Shown here: positions 7,493 to 15,492 of the stretch, one piece after another
Numbering within the stretch: position 1 is the stretch's first letter
Layout: every line of letters begins with the position of its first letter
Source of the DNA: Eshraghiella sp051880035
Lineage (GTDB): Bacteria > Bacillota > Clostridia > Lachnospirales > Lachnospiraceae
DNA length: 40,106 bases
NCBI GenBank assembly: GCA_051880035.1
Contig: JBJENE010000044.1
Span: forward strand, 1 to 40,106
Direction of reading: 5' to 3'
Translations under genes and position numbers: made by a program
The notes under the pieces: generated by a model
Database searches by the model: none
Told to the model about the DNA's origin: nothing
The model's input: the letters and a program-made list of their open reading frames with translations, nothing else

Positions 7493-9619
7493 TTATATGT
7501 GAAGAACTCGGGAGTTAATTTCTTTGGTTTTACCTACATTCCAGAAATTTTCACCAAGGTAACCACAGGTTCTTCTTGTAACATTCATCTTATTGTGATC
7601 TTTGTTATGACACTGCGGGCATTCCCATTCAAGGTTATCGTTAATGATAATCTCTCCGTCGTAGCCGCATACCTGGCAGTAATCTGATTTGGTGTTAAAC
7701 TCAGCATACTGTATATTGTCATAAATGAATTTTACAAGTTCCTCAAGGGCAGGCAGATTATGTCTTAAATTAGGAATTTCAACATATGAAATTGCTCCGC
7801 CTGATGAGATGTTCTGGAACTGGCTTTCAAAAGTAAATTTAGTGAAAGCATCAATTTTCTCACGGACATCAACATGATATGAGTTGGTATAATATCCTTT
7901 GTCGGTAATATCAGGGATGTCACCGAATTTTTTACGGTCAATTTCCGCAAAACGATAGCAGAGTGACTCGGCAGGAGTTCCGTAAAGACCGAAAGCAATT
8001 CCGGTGTTGCGTTTCCAGGTGTCACAGGCTTCACGGAGTCTGTGCATAACCTTAAGGGCAAACTCAAGACCTTTAGGATCTGTGTGGCTTACGCCTGTCA
8101 TAAGCTTGGTAACCTCGTATAATCCGATGTAGCCAAGTGAAATGGTAGAGTAACCGCCATGGAGGAGACTGTCGATTGTCTCGCCCGGCTGGAGTCTTGC
8201 GATTGCTCCGTACTGCCAGTGGATAGGGCTTACATCGGAAAGGGTTCCCTCAAGTGCTTTGTGACGGCACATAAGCGCTTCAAAGCAGAGTGAAAGTCTC
8301 TCTTCCATGAGCTCCCAGAAATATTCTTCGTTGCCGCCGGCGATAATACCAATCTGCGGAAGATTTATACTTACAACACCCTGGTTAAAACGGCCTTCCC
8401 ATTTGTAGTTGCCGTTCTCGTCCTTCCAAGGGCTTAAGAAGCTTCGGCATCCCATACAGCTGAAGACTTCGCCTTCGTAATTTTCACGCATTTTCTTGGC
8501 GGAAATATAGTCAGGATACATTCTCTTGGAGGAGCATTCAACGGCAAGCTTGGTAAGATAGTCGTATTTGCCGCCCTTTAAGCAGTTATGCTCATCAAGA
8601 ACATATATAAGCTTAGGGAAAGCAGGAGTAACATATACGCCTGATTTGTTTTTGATTCCCTGAAGACGCTGTTTTAAAATCTCTTCGATAATGAGTGCGT
8701 TCTCCTCAATGTAAGGGTCGTCCTCTTTAAGGTTGAGGAAAAGAGTTACGAAAGGAGACTGGCCGTTGGTAGTCATTAAGGTGTTAATCTGGTACTGGAT
8801 AGTCTGTACGCCCGCCTTTAACTCGTCCATCATACGGTCTGTGGCTACACGCTCGATTTCCTCTGCGGAAAGGACGCTGCCGAACTCATCTGTATAATGC
8901 TTAAGGAATTTCTCCTTGGTCTTTCTTAAATATTTACCGAGATGTCTGATATCCACAGACTGTCCGCCGTACTGGCTGCTTGCAACCGCAGCAATAATCT
9001 GGGTGGTAATTGTACATGCAACCTGAAAGCTCTTAGGTGTCTCGATCATTTTACCGTTCATAACGGTACCGTTATCAAGCATGTCTCCTATATTAATAAG
9101 ACAGCAGTTGAAAATAGACTGTACAAAGTAGTCTGCATCATGAAAGTGGAGAACACCTTCTGCATGTGCTTTTGAAATCTTTTCAGGTAAAAGAAGTCGG
9201 TTGGTTAAATCTCTTGAAACCTCTCCGGCAATAAGATCTCTCTGTGTAGATGCAACGGCAGCGTTTTTGTTGGAGTTTTCTTCCATTGCATATTTATTGG
9301 TCTGCTGGATAAGCCCGAGAATTGAATCATCGGTAGTGTTGGATTTACGAACCATTTCACGCTGGTATCTGTAAATAATGTATGTCTTGGCAAGGACGAA
9401 TTTGCGTTCTGCCATTAATTTCTGTTCGATAATATCCTGAATCTCTTCAACATGAAGCGTGCTTGCTCCAAGCTTCTCGATTGAGACAACGATTCCCTGA
9501 ATCTTGTCATCAGAAATCCTTTCGTTAAAAGGTACCTCATCATTCGCTTTCTGAATGGCGATGATTATCTTATTACGGTCGTATCCGACTTCACGGCCGT
9601 CGCGCTTTATAACTTTCAT
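7493..9619 (-). CDS. nrdD: Anaerobic ribonucleoside-triphosphate reductase
   Basis: Class III reductase that converts NTPs to dNTPs without oxygen, in the cytoplasm. The 708 residues include an N-terminal ATP-cone (KVIKRDGREVGYDRNKI) that senses ATP/dATP. The catalytic barrel contains the CMGCRSFLSPW active-site segment. A C-terminal four-cysteine zinc site (CQVCG ... CPQC) follows, then the glycyl-radical motif RTCGYLG with the radical Gly near residue 686. ATG 9619 has a TGGAGGAAAG ribosome binding site. The upstream region has a good promoter overlapped by three NrdR-like boxes. It is the first gene of an nrdD-nrdG-dut set. Length and motifs are intact. Confidence 0.98.
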   Translation of the reverse strand: MKVIKRDGREVGYDRNKIIIAIQKANDEVPFNERISDDKIQGIVVSIEKLGASTLHVEEIQDIIEQKLMAERKFVLAKTYIIYRYQREMVRKSNTTDDSILGLIQQTNKYAMEENSNKNAAVASTQRDLIAGEVSRDLTNRLLLPEKISKAHAEGVLHFHDADYFVQSIFNCCLINIGDMLDNGTVMNGKMIETPKSFQVACTITTQIIAAVASSQYGGQSVDIRHLGKYLRKTKEKFLKHYTDEFGSVLSAEEIERVATDRMMDELKAGVQTIQYQINTLMTTNGQSPFVTLFLNLKEDDPYIEENALIIEEILKQRLQGIKNKSGVYVTPAFPKLIYVLDEHNCLKGGKYDYLTKLAVECSSKRMYPDYISAKKMRENYEGEVFSCMGCRSFLSPWKDENGNYKWEGRFNQGVVSINLPQIGIIAGGNEEYFWELMEERLSLCFEALMCRHKALEGTLSDVSPIHWQYGAIARLQPGETIDSLLHGGYSTISLGYIGLYEVTKLMTGVSHTDPKGLEFALKVMHRLREACDTWKRNTGIAFGLYGTPAESLCYRFAEIDRKKFGDIPDITDKGYYTNSYHVDVREKIDAFTKFTFESQFQNISSGGAISYVEIPNLRHNLPALEELVKFIYDNIQYAEFNTKSDYCQVCGYDGEIIINDNLEWECPQCHNKDHNKMNVTRRTCGYLGENFWNVGKTKEINSRVLHI

Positions 9620-9665
9620 AATCTTTCCTCCAATATATGTAGTGTTTTAACAACCCACATGTGAC

Positions 9666-9694
9666 ATTATAGCACCATATATTGTGGTTGTCTA
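9666..9694 (-). promoter_or_regulatory. Promoter of nrdD
   Basis: On the minus strand, TAGACA (9694-9689) is followed by a 17-bp spacer and a perfect TATAAT (9671-9666). The ribosome binding site and ATG of nrdD lie about 45 bp downstream. NrdR-like box 1 fills the spacer and box 2 covers the -35 element. Confidence 0.75.
9673..9686. promoter_or_regulatory. NrdR-like box 1
   Basis: CACCATATATTGTG is palindromic at 6 of 7 pairs and lies between the -10 and -35 of the nrdD promoter. Its centre is 20 bp from box 2. Confidence 0.7.
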
Positions 9695-9706
9695 CCACAT
9701 ATTGTA
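9693..9706. promoter_or_regulatory. NrdR-like box 2
   Basis: TACCACATATTGTA shares the ATATTGT core and overlaps the -35 of nrdD. Its centre is 31 bp from box 3, the usual spacing of paired NrdR sites (three helical turns). Confidence 0.65.
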
Positions 9707-9720
9707 AAAAAAACAAAAAA

Positions 9721-9740
9721 ATACACAAGATATTGTGTAT
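9721..9740. promoter_or_regulatory. NrdR-like box 3
   Basis: ATACACAA-GATA-TTGTGTAT has perfect eight-base arms, the best of the three copies. It resembles the known NrdR consensus (acaCwAtATaTwGtGt). It lies upstream of the nrdD promoter. Confidence 0.75.
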
Positions 9741-9972
9741 CGGTCTTTTAAAGGGAAAAATAAGAAAAAACACGCATTTTGTCACTAAAAAGGCATGTAG
9801 AACGCTGTGTGAACATATGATACGATACATGTAAACAACATGTAAAATTTAAAAATCCGACAGATTCACGACATATAATTGTCACAAATAAATTTTAACA
9901 TAACAATCATGAAAAACACAATATCCGGAATTAATTTATGCGGCATATACGGACAGAACGGCAGGTGATAAT
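9741..9972. other. Divergent intergenic stretch between the nrd promoter and the VTC gene
   Basis: Together with the nrd control sites this belongs to a 353-bp gene-free region. It is AT-rich and contains no credible ORF. A weak plus-strand promoter candidate for the VTC gene is TTGTCA (9879-9884), 17 bp, AACAAT (9902-9907). I see nothing else of note. Confidence 0.4.
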
Positions 9973-10764
9973 ATGGCAATTGAAGTATTTAACCGGTACG
10001 AAAAAAAATACAGACTTACCCGGGCTGAATATGAAGAGATTATTGAACTTATTTCAGACCATATGGAAGCAGATAAATACAGCAGGGGCAGAGACTTCTA
10101 CAGCATATGTAACATATATTATGATACCGAAGATGATCTGCTTATAAGAAGGTCGATAGAGAAGCCTGTATATAAGGAAAAATTAAGACTTCGTTCATAC
10201 GGTATCAAGGGCGAAGATGATGAAGTGTTTGTAGAAATCAAGAAAAAATTCAAAGGCGTGGTCAATAAGCGCAGAACAGCCATGACACTTAAAGAGGCGA
10301 AGGATTATCTTGACAGGGATATTACTCCTGAGGGTGAAGGCATTAACAGACAGGTGCTTAGGGAGATAGATTACTTTAAAAATATATACCGTGTCAGGCC
10401 TAAGGTTTTTCTTGCATATGACAGAAGAGCATATTTTGACAGGGAAGATAAAGATTTTAGAATCACATTTGATACTAATATAAGAGCGAGAAGAGAGGAG
10501 CCGGATTTGAAAAATGGCGATTACGGCCGGCTGATTACGGAGCCGGAGTTCTGGCTTATGGAGGTTAAAATGTCAGGAGCCATGCCGTTATGGTTTACAC
10601 AAATTCTTTCCCGGCTCAAGATTTATCCCGTATCATTTTCCAAATACGGAACCGAATATACGCAATACATTAATAATCTGATAAGTAAAGGAGAAAAAAC
10701 AGCATGTTTGAGTCAATCATTACCACAACAGAAACAACAATTTCAGCCGGCACGGCAATTTTAA
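9973..10764 (+). CDS. VTC-domain (polyphosphate-polymerase-like) protein
   Basis: The 263 residues follow the VTC/CYTH-like tunnel fold. The RYEKKYRL start, SICNIYYDT, KLRLRSYG, VEIKKKFKGVVNKRR, FLAYDRRAYF, DFRITFDTNI and LMEVKM supply the basic and acidic residues that bind triphosphate and metal in yeast Vtc4. That enzyme makes polyphosphate from ATP; activity of bacterial homologues next to DUF4956 genes is inferred, not established. AGGTGAT (9963-9969) precedes the ATG. The last ~20 residues (CLSQSLPQQKQQFQPARQF) are encoded inside the start of the next gene in a different frame. They have no domain character, so the gene probably ended earlier in ancestors. Confidence 0.9.
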   Translation: MAIEVFNRYEKKYRLTRAEYEEIIELISDHMEADKYSRGRDFYSICNIYYDTEDDLLIRRSIEKPVYKEKLRLRSYGIKGEDDEVFVEIKKKFKGVVNKRRTAMTLKEAKDYLDRDITPEGEGINRQVLREIDYFKNIYRVRPKVFLAYDRRAYFDREDKDFRITFDTNIRARREEPDLKNGDYGRLITEPEFWLMEVKMSGAMPLWFTQILSRLKIYPVSFSKYGTEYTQYINNLISKGEKTACLSQSLPQQKQQFQPARQF

Positions 10765-11390
10765 CTATTGCTGCGGCATTATGTATGGGAGTAATAATTG
10801 CGGTATGCTATATGCTTACCCAGAAGAAAGGTTCATATACACGGGATTTTGTAATTGCAGTGGCAATTCTGCCTGCAATTGTTGCCGCTGTAATTATATT
10901 AATAGGAAGCAGTGTGGCCAGAGCATTGTCCCTGGCGGGAGCTTTTGCCCTGGTTCGTTTCAGGAGTGCTCCCGGCAGCGGTAAAGATATAGCCGTTGTT
11001 TTCTTTACCATGGCGGTAGGTCTTTCCTGCGGTCTGGGATACATTATTTTTGCCCTGGTATTCGGCGCCATTATTATTGCGGCACTTTTTATACTCTGCA
11101 AGACAGGCTTCGGCAGTACCAAAGGCAACAGAAAGCTTCTCAAAATCACAATTCCGGAGAATCTTAATTATGAAGGACTTTTTGATGATTTGTTCAGTGA
11201 ATATGCCAAAGAAACATGCCTTAAGAATGTTAAGACCACCAATATGGGTACATTATATGAGCTTACATACCATATTGTTATGAAAAATGATGTAAGCGAG
11301 AAAGAATTTATTGATTCAATACGCTGCCGCAACGGCAATCTTAATATAAGTCTCGGAATGATTCCGGATAAATCCGAGCTGATTTTATAA
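10704..11390 (+). CDS. DUF4956 membrane protein
   Basis: A 228-residue integral membrane protein with about four hydrophobic segments in its first 140 residues: ILTIAAALCMGVIIAVCYML, FVIAVAILPAIVAAVIILIG, DIAVVFFTMAVGLSCGLGYI and IFALVFGAIIIAALFIL. The highly conserved ALSLAGAFALVRFRSAPGSGKDI motif typical of DUF4956 lies between the second and third. A cytoplasmic C-terminal alpha/beta domain follows. DUF4956 genes commonly sit next to VTC-domain genes, as here, and the two may form one envelope machine. GGAG upstream fits the ATG, and the gene overlaps the VTC gene by 61 bp, which implies coupled translation. Confidence 0.9.
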   Translation: MFESIITTTETTISAGTAILTIAAALCMGVIIAVCYMLTQKKGSYTRDFVIAVAILPAIVAAVIILIGSSVARALSLAGAFALVRFRSAPGSGKDIAVVFFTMAVGLSCGLGYIIFALVFGAIIIAALFILCKTGFGSTKGNRKLLKITIPENLNYEGLFDDLFSEYAKETCLKNVKTTNMGTLYELTYHIVMKNDVSEKEFIDSIRCRNGNLNISLGMIPDKSELIL

Positions 11391-11427
11391 AAGGCGGATA
11401 TTGGGTATTTTTAAAATGGCAGAGCTG

Positions 11428-11436
11428 TGATATAAT
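11428..11436 (+). promoter_or_regulatory. Extended -10 promoter of the GNAT gene
   Basis: TGATATAAT is an extended -10 element (TG-N-TATAAT), 31 bp upstream of the GNAT start. No good -35 is seen at 17 bp, as is common for extended -10 promoters. Confidence 0.55.
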
Positions 11437-11467
11437 AGGCGCAAATGTTTTATGAAAAGAGACAGTT

Positions 11468-11899
11468 ATGCTTGAGTTTAGGGAAAATGTACTTGATAAA
11501 GATACATATTTATATTTAAGGAAAGAAGTAGGGTGGATTACACTGTCCGACAGACAGGCCGGACAGGCTCTTTCCAATGCATTATATACCGTGTGCGCAT
11601 ATCTTGACGGCAAGCCGGTAGGTATGGGCAGGGTAGTAGGAGACGGCGCGGTGGTATGCTATGTCCAGGACCTTGTTGTAATTCCCGTGGCACAGGGGAT
11701 GCATATCGGAAGTGAAATACTCGATATGTTAAAGCGTTTTGTAGAGTCCCTTACGGAACCTGGCACACGGATGATGATGTGCCTTATGTGTGCCAAAGGC
11801 CGGGAAGACTTCTACATAAAGCACGGCTTTATGGCAAGACCTACAGATGAGCTGGGACCGGGAATGATTTGTTACATCAATTCCTCCCATCTTTCATAG
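11468..11899 (+). CDS. GNAT family N-acetyltransferase
   Basis: A 143-residue acetyl-CoA-dependent acyltransferase. The GNAT core is clear: a strand VCAYLDGKPVGMGRVVGDG, then VQDLVVIPVAQGMHIGSEIL, where QGMHIG is the pyrophosphate-binding loop (Q/R-x-x-G-x-G/A type). MMCLMCAKGREDFYIKHGFMARPTDELGPGM is the usual C-terminal strand and FYxKxGF segment. Small single-domain GNATs of this kind act on diverse amines, so the substrate cannot be read from sequence. Its own extended -10 promoter lies upstream. The last 28 bp overlap the 3' end of the opposite-strand ABC-F gene. Confidence 0.92.
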   Translation: MLEFRENVLDKDTYLYLRKEVGWITLSDRQAGQALSNALYTVCAYLDGKPVGMGRVVGDGAVVCYVQDLVVIPVAQGMHIGSEILDMLKRFVESLTEPGTRMMMCLMCAKGREDFYIKHGFMARPTDELGPGMICYINSSHLS

Positions 11900-13776
11900 A
11901 GCATGTCCTGTTCTGCGGTAAGGTCACTTCTTTGTTGTGACAGAGCCATGGAACGGGCAGGGTCTGTATAGACTTCCTCCAGGGAGAGTTCTTCATCAAT
12001 TGCGGATATAAGTGCGTCGATTTCGGCAATCCGCTTTTCTGTCCTGTCCAATTCATTTTTGCGTCTGCGTTCTTTAGCCTGTTCTTCTTTCTGAAGGCGT
12101 CGTTCTTCTTTGGAAGCCGAAACGGTTTCCTCCGGTGCCCCGGTATCATTATTTATATCTGTGTTACGAATTTGGGCAGATTTTTCCAAATAATAATCAT
12201 AATTACCTATGTAGTTAGTTAAATTTTTGTCGGATAAATCCAGAATCCTTGTGGCAACACTGTTAATAAAGTATCTGTCATGGGATACGAAAAAGCATGT
12301 GCCGGTATAGTGGTTTAAGGCATTCTCAAGAATCTCCTTTGATACCATATCAAGGTGGTTGGTAGGCTCGTCAAGCAGGAGAAAATTGGAGTTGGAGAGC
12401 ATAAGCTTCGCCAGCAAAACCCTGCCTCTTTCTCCGCCGCTTAAGTCCCCTATTCTTTTGAAAACATCATCATCCGTAAAAAGAAAAGCGGCAAGGACAT
12501 TACGGACTTTGGTGTTGGTCATGTCGGGATATGTATCCTGTATTTCCTCAAACAGGGTCTTATCCATGTCCAGAACATGGTGTTCCTGGTCGTAGTATCC
12601 GCATTCCACATTTGCACCAAGGCGGACAATGCCTTTGTCTGCAGGAAGGCTGCCGTTAATTATTTTCAGGATGGTGGTTTTACCTGTGCCGTTTGCGCCG
12701 ATAAGGGCAACGCGTTCACCTCTTTTTATTTCAAAATCAATATCACTGAAAAGTTCTTTTCCGTCGAAGGCCTTGGAAAGCCCGGATACGGTAAGAACAT
12801 CATTACCGCTTACGATTCCCGGTTCCAGTTCAAAATGCATATTTGGAGATTCCTCAGCAGGCTTTTCGATTACTTCTATTTTGGAAAGCATTTTTTCACG
12901 GCTTTCCGCCCTCTTTATAGATTTTTCACGGTTAAAGGATTTAAGCTTTGTAATGACTTCCTGCTGATGTTTTATTTCCCTCTGGTTATTACGGTAAGCT
13001 TTAATGGCGGCATTGCGTAGTATGGCTTTTTTGGAAGCATAATCCGAGTATGAGCCGGAGAATACGGTAGCCTTTGAATTTTCCAGCTCAATGACCTTGG
13101 TTACGATGCGGTCCATAAAATAACGGTCATGGGATACTATAATAACGCTGCCCGTATAATTTAAAAGATATGTCTCAAGCCATGCAATTGACGGCAAATC
13201 AAGGTGGTTGGTAGGCTCGTCAAGGAGAAGAATATCAGGGTGGCAAAGAAGGAGCTTACAAAGGGCAACACGGGTTTTCTGCCCGCCGGAAAGAGTGCTT
13301 ATATTACGGTCAAAATCGGATTCGGTGAATCCGAGACCCTTTATTACGCCGGTTACCTCACTTCTTACTGCGTATCCGTTCTGCTGCTCAAATTCGTGGT
13401 TTTTGATGCTGTAGGCATTAAATACCCTGTCTAAATCTTCACCGGAAAGATGCTTCATGTCCTTTTCTAAATTTCTCAGGGTAAGTTCCAGATCAAGAAT
13501 CTCTTTTTTGACGGAGAGAACCTCTTCATATATGGTATGTCCCGATGCGACTTCCTGATGCTGGGCAAGATAGCCCACGGATTTATCTTTGGCAATTGTA
13601 ACAGTGCCGGTATCCGCATGTATTTCGTTCATAATGATTTTAAGAAGGGTAGACTTACCTGCGCCGTTAATTCCCACTATAGCGGCTTTTTCACCCTCTT
13701 CAATATGAAAAGAAACATCTTTGAGTACTTCATCATCTATAAATGTCTTGGATATATTGCTGCAATTTAAAATCAT
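11872..13776 (-). CDS. ABC-F family ATP-binding protein
   Basis: A 634-residue soluble protein with two ATPase domains and no membrane segments, the ABC-F layout of ribosome-acting translation factors (EttA, Uup, YdiF and antibiotic-protection types). Walker A motifs are GINGAGKST (residues 35-43) and GANGTGKTT. Signatures are LSGGQKTR and LSGGERGR, and both Walker B sites read LLLDEPTNHLD. The linker is lysine/arginine-rich (FNREKSIKRAESREKML), and the C-terminus is a coiled coil (RRLQKEEQAKERRRKNELDRTEKRI). It begins four bases after the purine nucleoside phosphorylase stop, with its ribosome binding site inside that gene. The sequence does not tell whether it confers resistance; a housekeeping role is as likely. 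Confidence 0.93.
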   Translation of the reverse strand: MILNCSNISKTFIDDEVLKDVSFHIEEGEKAAIVGINGAGKSTLLKIIMNEIHADTGTVTIAKDKSVGYLAQHQEVASGHTIYEEVLSVKKEILDLELTLRNLEKDMKHLSGEDLDRVFNAYSIKNHEFEQQNGYAVRSEVTGVIKGLGFTESDFDRNISTLSGGQKTRVALCKLLLCHPDILLLDEPTNHLDLPSIAWLETYLLNYTGSVIIVSHDRYFMDRIVTKVIELENSKATVFSGSYSDYASKKAILRNAAIKAYRNNQREIKHQQEVITKLKSFNREKSIKRAESREKMLSKIEVIEKPAEESPNMHFELEPGIVSGNDVLTVSGLSKAFDGKELFSDIDFEIKRGERVALIGANGTGKTTILKIINGSLPADKGIVRLGANVECGYYDQEHHVLDMDKTLFEEIQDTYPDMTNTKVRNVLAAFLFTDDDVFKRIGDLSGGERGRVLLAKLMLSNSNFLLLDEPTNHLDMVSKEILENALNHYTGTCFFVSHDRYFINSVATRILDLSDKNLTNYIGNYDYYLEKSAQIRNTDINNDTGAPEETVSASKEERRLQKEEQAKERRRKNELDRTEKRIAEIDALISAIDEELSLEEVYTDPARSMALSQQRSDLTAEQDMLYERWEELM

Positions 13777-13780
13777 TTCT

Positions 13781-14617
13781 CTAGTTCCATTCGCTAAGTA
13801 TATTTTTTACAAGTGTTACCATGTTCTGTCCGGCAGTCTCTGCAATTTCACGGACCTCGTCATGGGAAAGGCTCTTATTGCCAAGCCCCGCAGCTTTGTT
13901 GGTAATAAGTGATATTCCCAGAATACGCATTCCGCAGTGTCTTGCCACTATTACCTCGGGAACGGTGGACATTCCTGCCGCATCGGCTCCGAGAACCCTT
14001 GCCGCACGGATTTCTGCAGGCGTTTCGTATTGAGGACCGGAGAAAAAGCAGTACACGCCTTCCGATACTTTAATTCCGTTACGGGCTGCCACATCTTTGG
14101 ACAGGGAAATAAGCTCTTTGGTGTATACATCAGTCATGTCCTTGAATCTTGGACCAAAGCAGTCAAGATTCGGTCCTCTGAGCGGGGAAGGGCAGAACAT
14201 GCCAATATGGTCTGTAATAAGCATTATTGAGCCCGGGTCAAGACAATCTTTTATTCCGCCTGCGGCGTTTGTTACAAGAAGATTCTTGATGCCGAGAGCC
14301 GCAAATACACGGATTGGAAGGGTAACCGTCTCCATCGGATGTCCCTCATAGTAGTGGAATCTTCCGTTCATTACAAGAACCTTACGGCCCGAAATCGTAC
14401 CGGCAATCAGTTCTCCGGCATGACCTGCCACGGTGGACACTTTAAAGTGGGGGATGAGACTGTAATTGATAACCACAGGGACAGTAATCTCATCTGCCAG
14501 AGGACCCAGACCGGAGCCGAGAATTATGGCAATCTCCGGAATAAACGGAATGCGGGATTTGATAAAACCGGCTGCCTCGTTAATTTTATCTGTTAAATTT
14601 TCTACATAATTATCCAT
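13781..14617 (-). CDS. punA: Purine-nucleoside phosphorylase
   Basis: A 278-residue trimeric-type PNP that splits inosine or guanosine with phosphate to the base and ribose 1-phosphate, in purine salvage. Visible motifs are ILGSGLG (phosphate loop), VAGHAGELIAG, MNGRFHYYEGHPM, VTNAAGGI, YETPAEIRAARVLGADAAGMSTVPE (with the base-binding Glu and the methionine of the ribose site) and ITNKAAGL. Length and motifs fit the family. ATG 14617 has a CGAGGT ribosome binding site. It is first in a minus-strand pair with the ABC-F gene. Confidence 0.96.
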   Translation of the reverse strand: MDNYVENLTDKINEAAGFIKSRIPFIPEIAIILGSGLGPLADEITVPVVINYSLIPHFKVSTVAGHAGELIAGTISGRKVLVMNGRFHYYEGHPMETVTLPIRVFAALGIKNLLVTNAAGGIKDCLDPGSIMLITDHIGMFCPSPLRGPNLDCFGPRFKDMTDVYTKELISLSKDVAARNGIKVSEGVYCFFSGPQYETPAEIRAARVLGADAAGMSTVPEVIVARHCGMRILGISLITNKAAGLGNKSLSHDEVREIAETAGQNMVTLVKNILSEWN

Positions 14618-14648
14618 AAAATATTCTACCTCGATTCATAGACATAAT

Positions 14649-14679
14649 ATTATATTGTATCCGAAACATATCTTGTCTA
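14649..14679 (-). promoter_or_regulatory. Candidate promoter of the PNP/ABC-F operon
   Basis: On the minus strand, TAGACA (14679-14674) and a perfect TATAAT (14654-14649) are separated by 19 bp, slightly longer than ideal. They lie about 32 bp upstream of the PNP start. Confidence 0.4.
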
Positions 14680-14709
14680 ATTATAACTTATTTGAAATAT
14701 GTATGCAAC

Positions 14710-14738
14710 TTGCGGATTGAATAAAAGGGTGCTATAAT
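14710..14738 (+). promoter_or_regulatory. Promoter of the ABC exporter genes
   Basis: TTGCGG (14710-14715), 17-bp spacer, TATAAT (14733-14738), about 38 bp before the ABC ATPase start. The -10 is perfect and the -35 is weak. Confidence 0.6.
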
Positions 14739-14775
14739 TATTTGGAAAAAAACGGATATTGTGGAGGAAAACGAT

Positions 14776-15492
14776 ATGCTTATTTGCGATGAAGTAGTTA
14801 AGAAATATCATTCCTGCGTTGCAGTCAATCATGTTAATGTCAGACTTGACGATGGCAGGATATATGCACTTCTCGGACCTAACGGAAGCGGTAAGACAAC
14901 TCTCATGAAGATGATTATGGGTCTTATTAAGCCGGATTCCGGAAATATTGTTCTTGACGGCTGCGAAATTTCACCTGAAACCAAGGCCAATATTGTATAT
15001 ATGCCGACTGAAAATTATTTTTACCCATATATGTGTATTAAGGATGTTGTTAATTTCTATAAAGATTTTTATAAGGATTTTAATGAGCAGAGATTATATG
15101 ATTTAATGAACATGATGGGTCTCAGACATGAGGACAAGATTAAGACCATGTCTACCGGTATGCTTGCCAAGTTAAAGGTTGCCGTTGCACTGTCAAGGGA
15201 TGCTAAAGTAATTATGCTTGATGAGCCTCTTAACGGTATTGATATTCTTGCAAGAGAAGTAATTATCAATTCGATAATTGCCAATGCAGGTGGCGGTAAG
15301 ACCATTGTTATATCAAGTCATCTTGTAGACGAATTAGAGAATGTTGTTTCCGGAGCACTCTTTATGAAATCGGGAGAAATGGTTCTTGCGGGAGATGCCA
15401 ACCAGATAAGGGAATCCAACCAAATGACACTTGTGGATCTCTATAAGAAAGTATACGGATGGGGAGGTATGGGTTATGCGCAAACTTATTAA
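14776..15492 (+). CDS. ABC transporter ATP-binding protein
   Basis: The 238-residue ATPase subunit of an ABC-2 type exporter. Walker A is GPNGSGKTT (residues 34-42) and Walker B is VIMLDEPLNGID. The switch His is in VISSHLVDEL. The signature is MSTGMLAKLKVAVALS rather than LSGGQ, a known drift in this exporter group. A GTG at 14761 is in frame but is part of the ribosome binding site GGAGGA (14763-14768), so ATG 14776 is the start. It overlaps its membrane partner by 17 bp. The substrate is unknown; similar pairs export peptides or lipids or give drug tolerance. Confidence 0.93.
   Translation: MLICDEVVKKYHSCVAVNHVNVRLDDGRIYALLGPNGSGKTTLMKMIMGLIKPDSGNIVLDGCEISPETKANIVYMPTENYFYPYMCIKDVVNFYKDFYKDFNEQRLYDLMNMMGLRHEDKIKTMSTGMLAKLKVAVALSRDAKVIMLDEPLNGIDILAREVIINSIIANAGGGKTIVISSHLVDELENVVSGALFMKSGEMVLAGDANQIRESNQMTLVDLYKKVYGWGGMGYAQTY

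Noticed and set aside
9636..9653. Rex site upstream of nrdD
   Set aside because: TTAACAA at 9647-9653 is only a half-site; the other half does not match.
12577..13020. 147-codon plus-strand ORF and neighbours inside the ABC-F gene
   Set aside because: They lie antisense to a gene with intact ABC-F motifs and have no ribosome binding site or domain character.
11872..13776. Dedicated antibiotic-resistance gene
   Set aside because: ABC-F proteins include many housekeeping members; nothing in the sequence separates the two.
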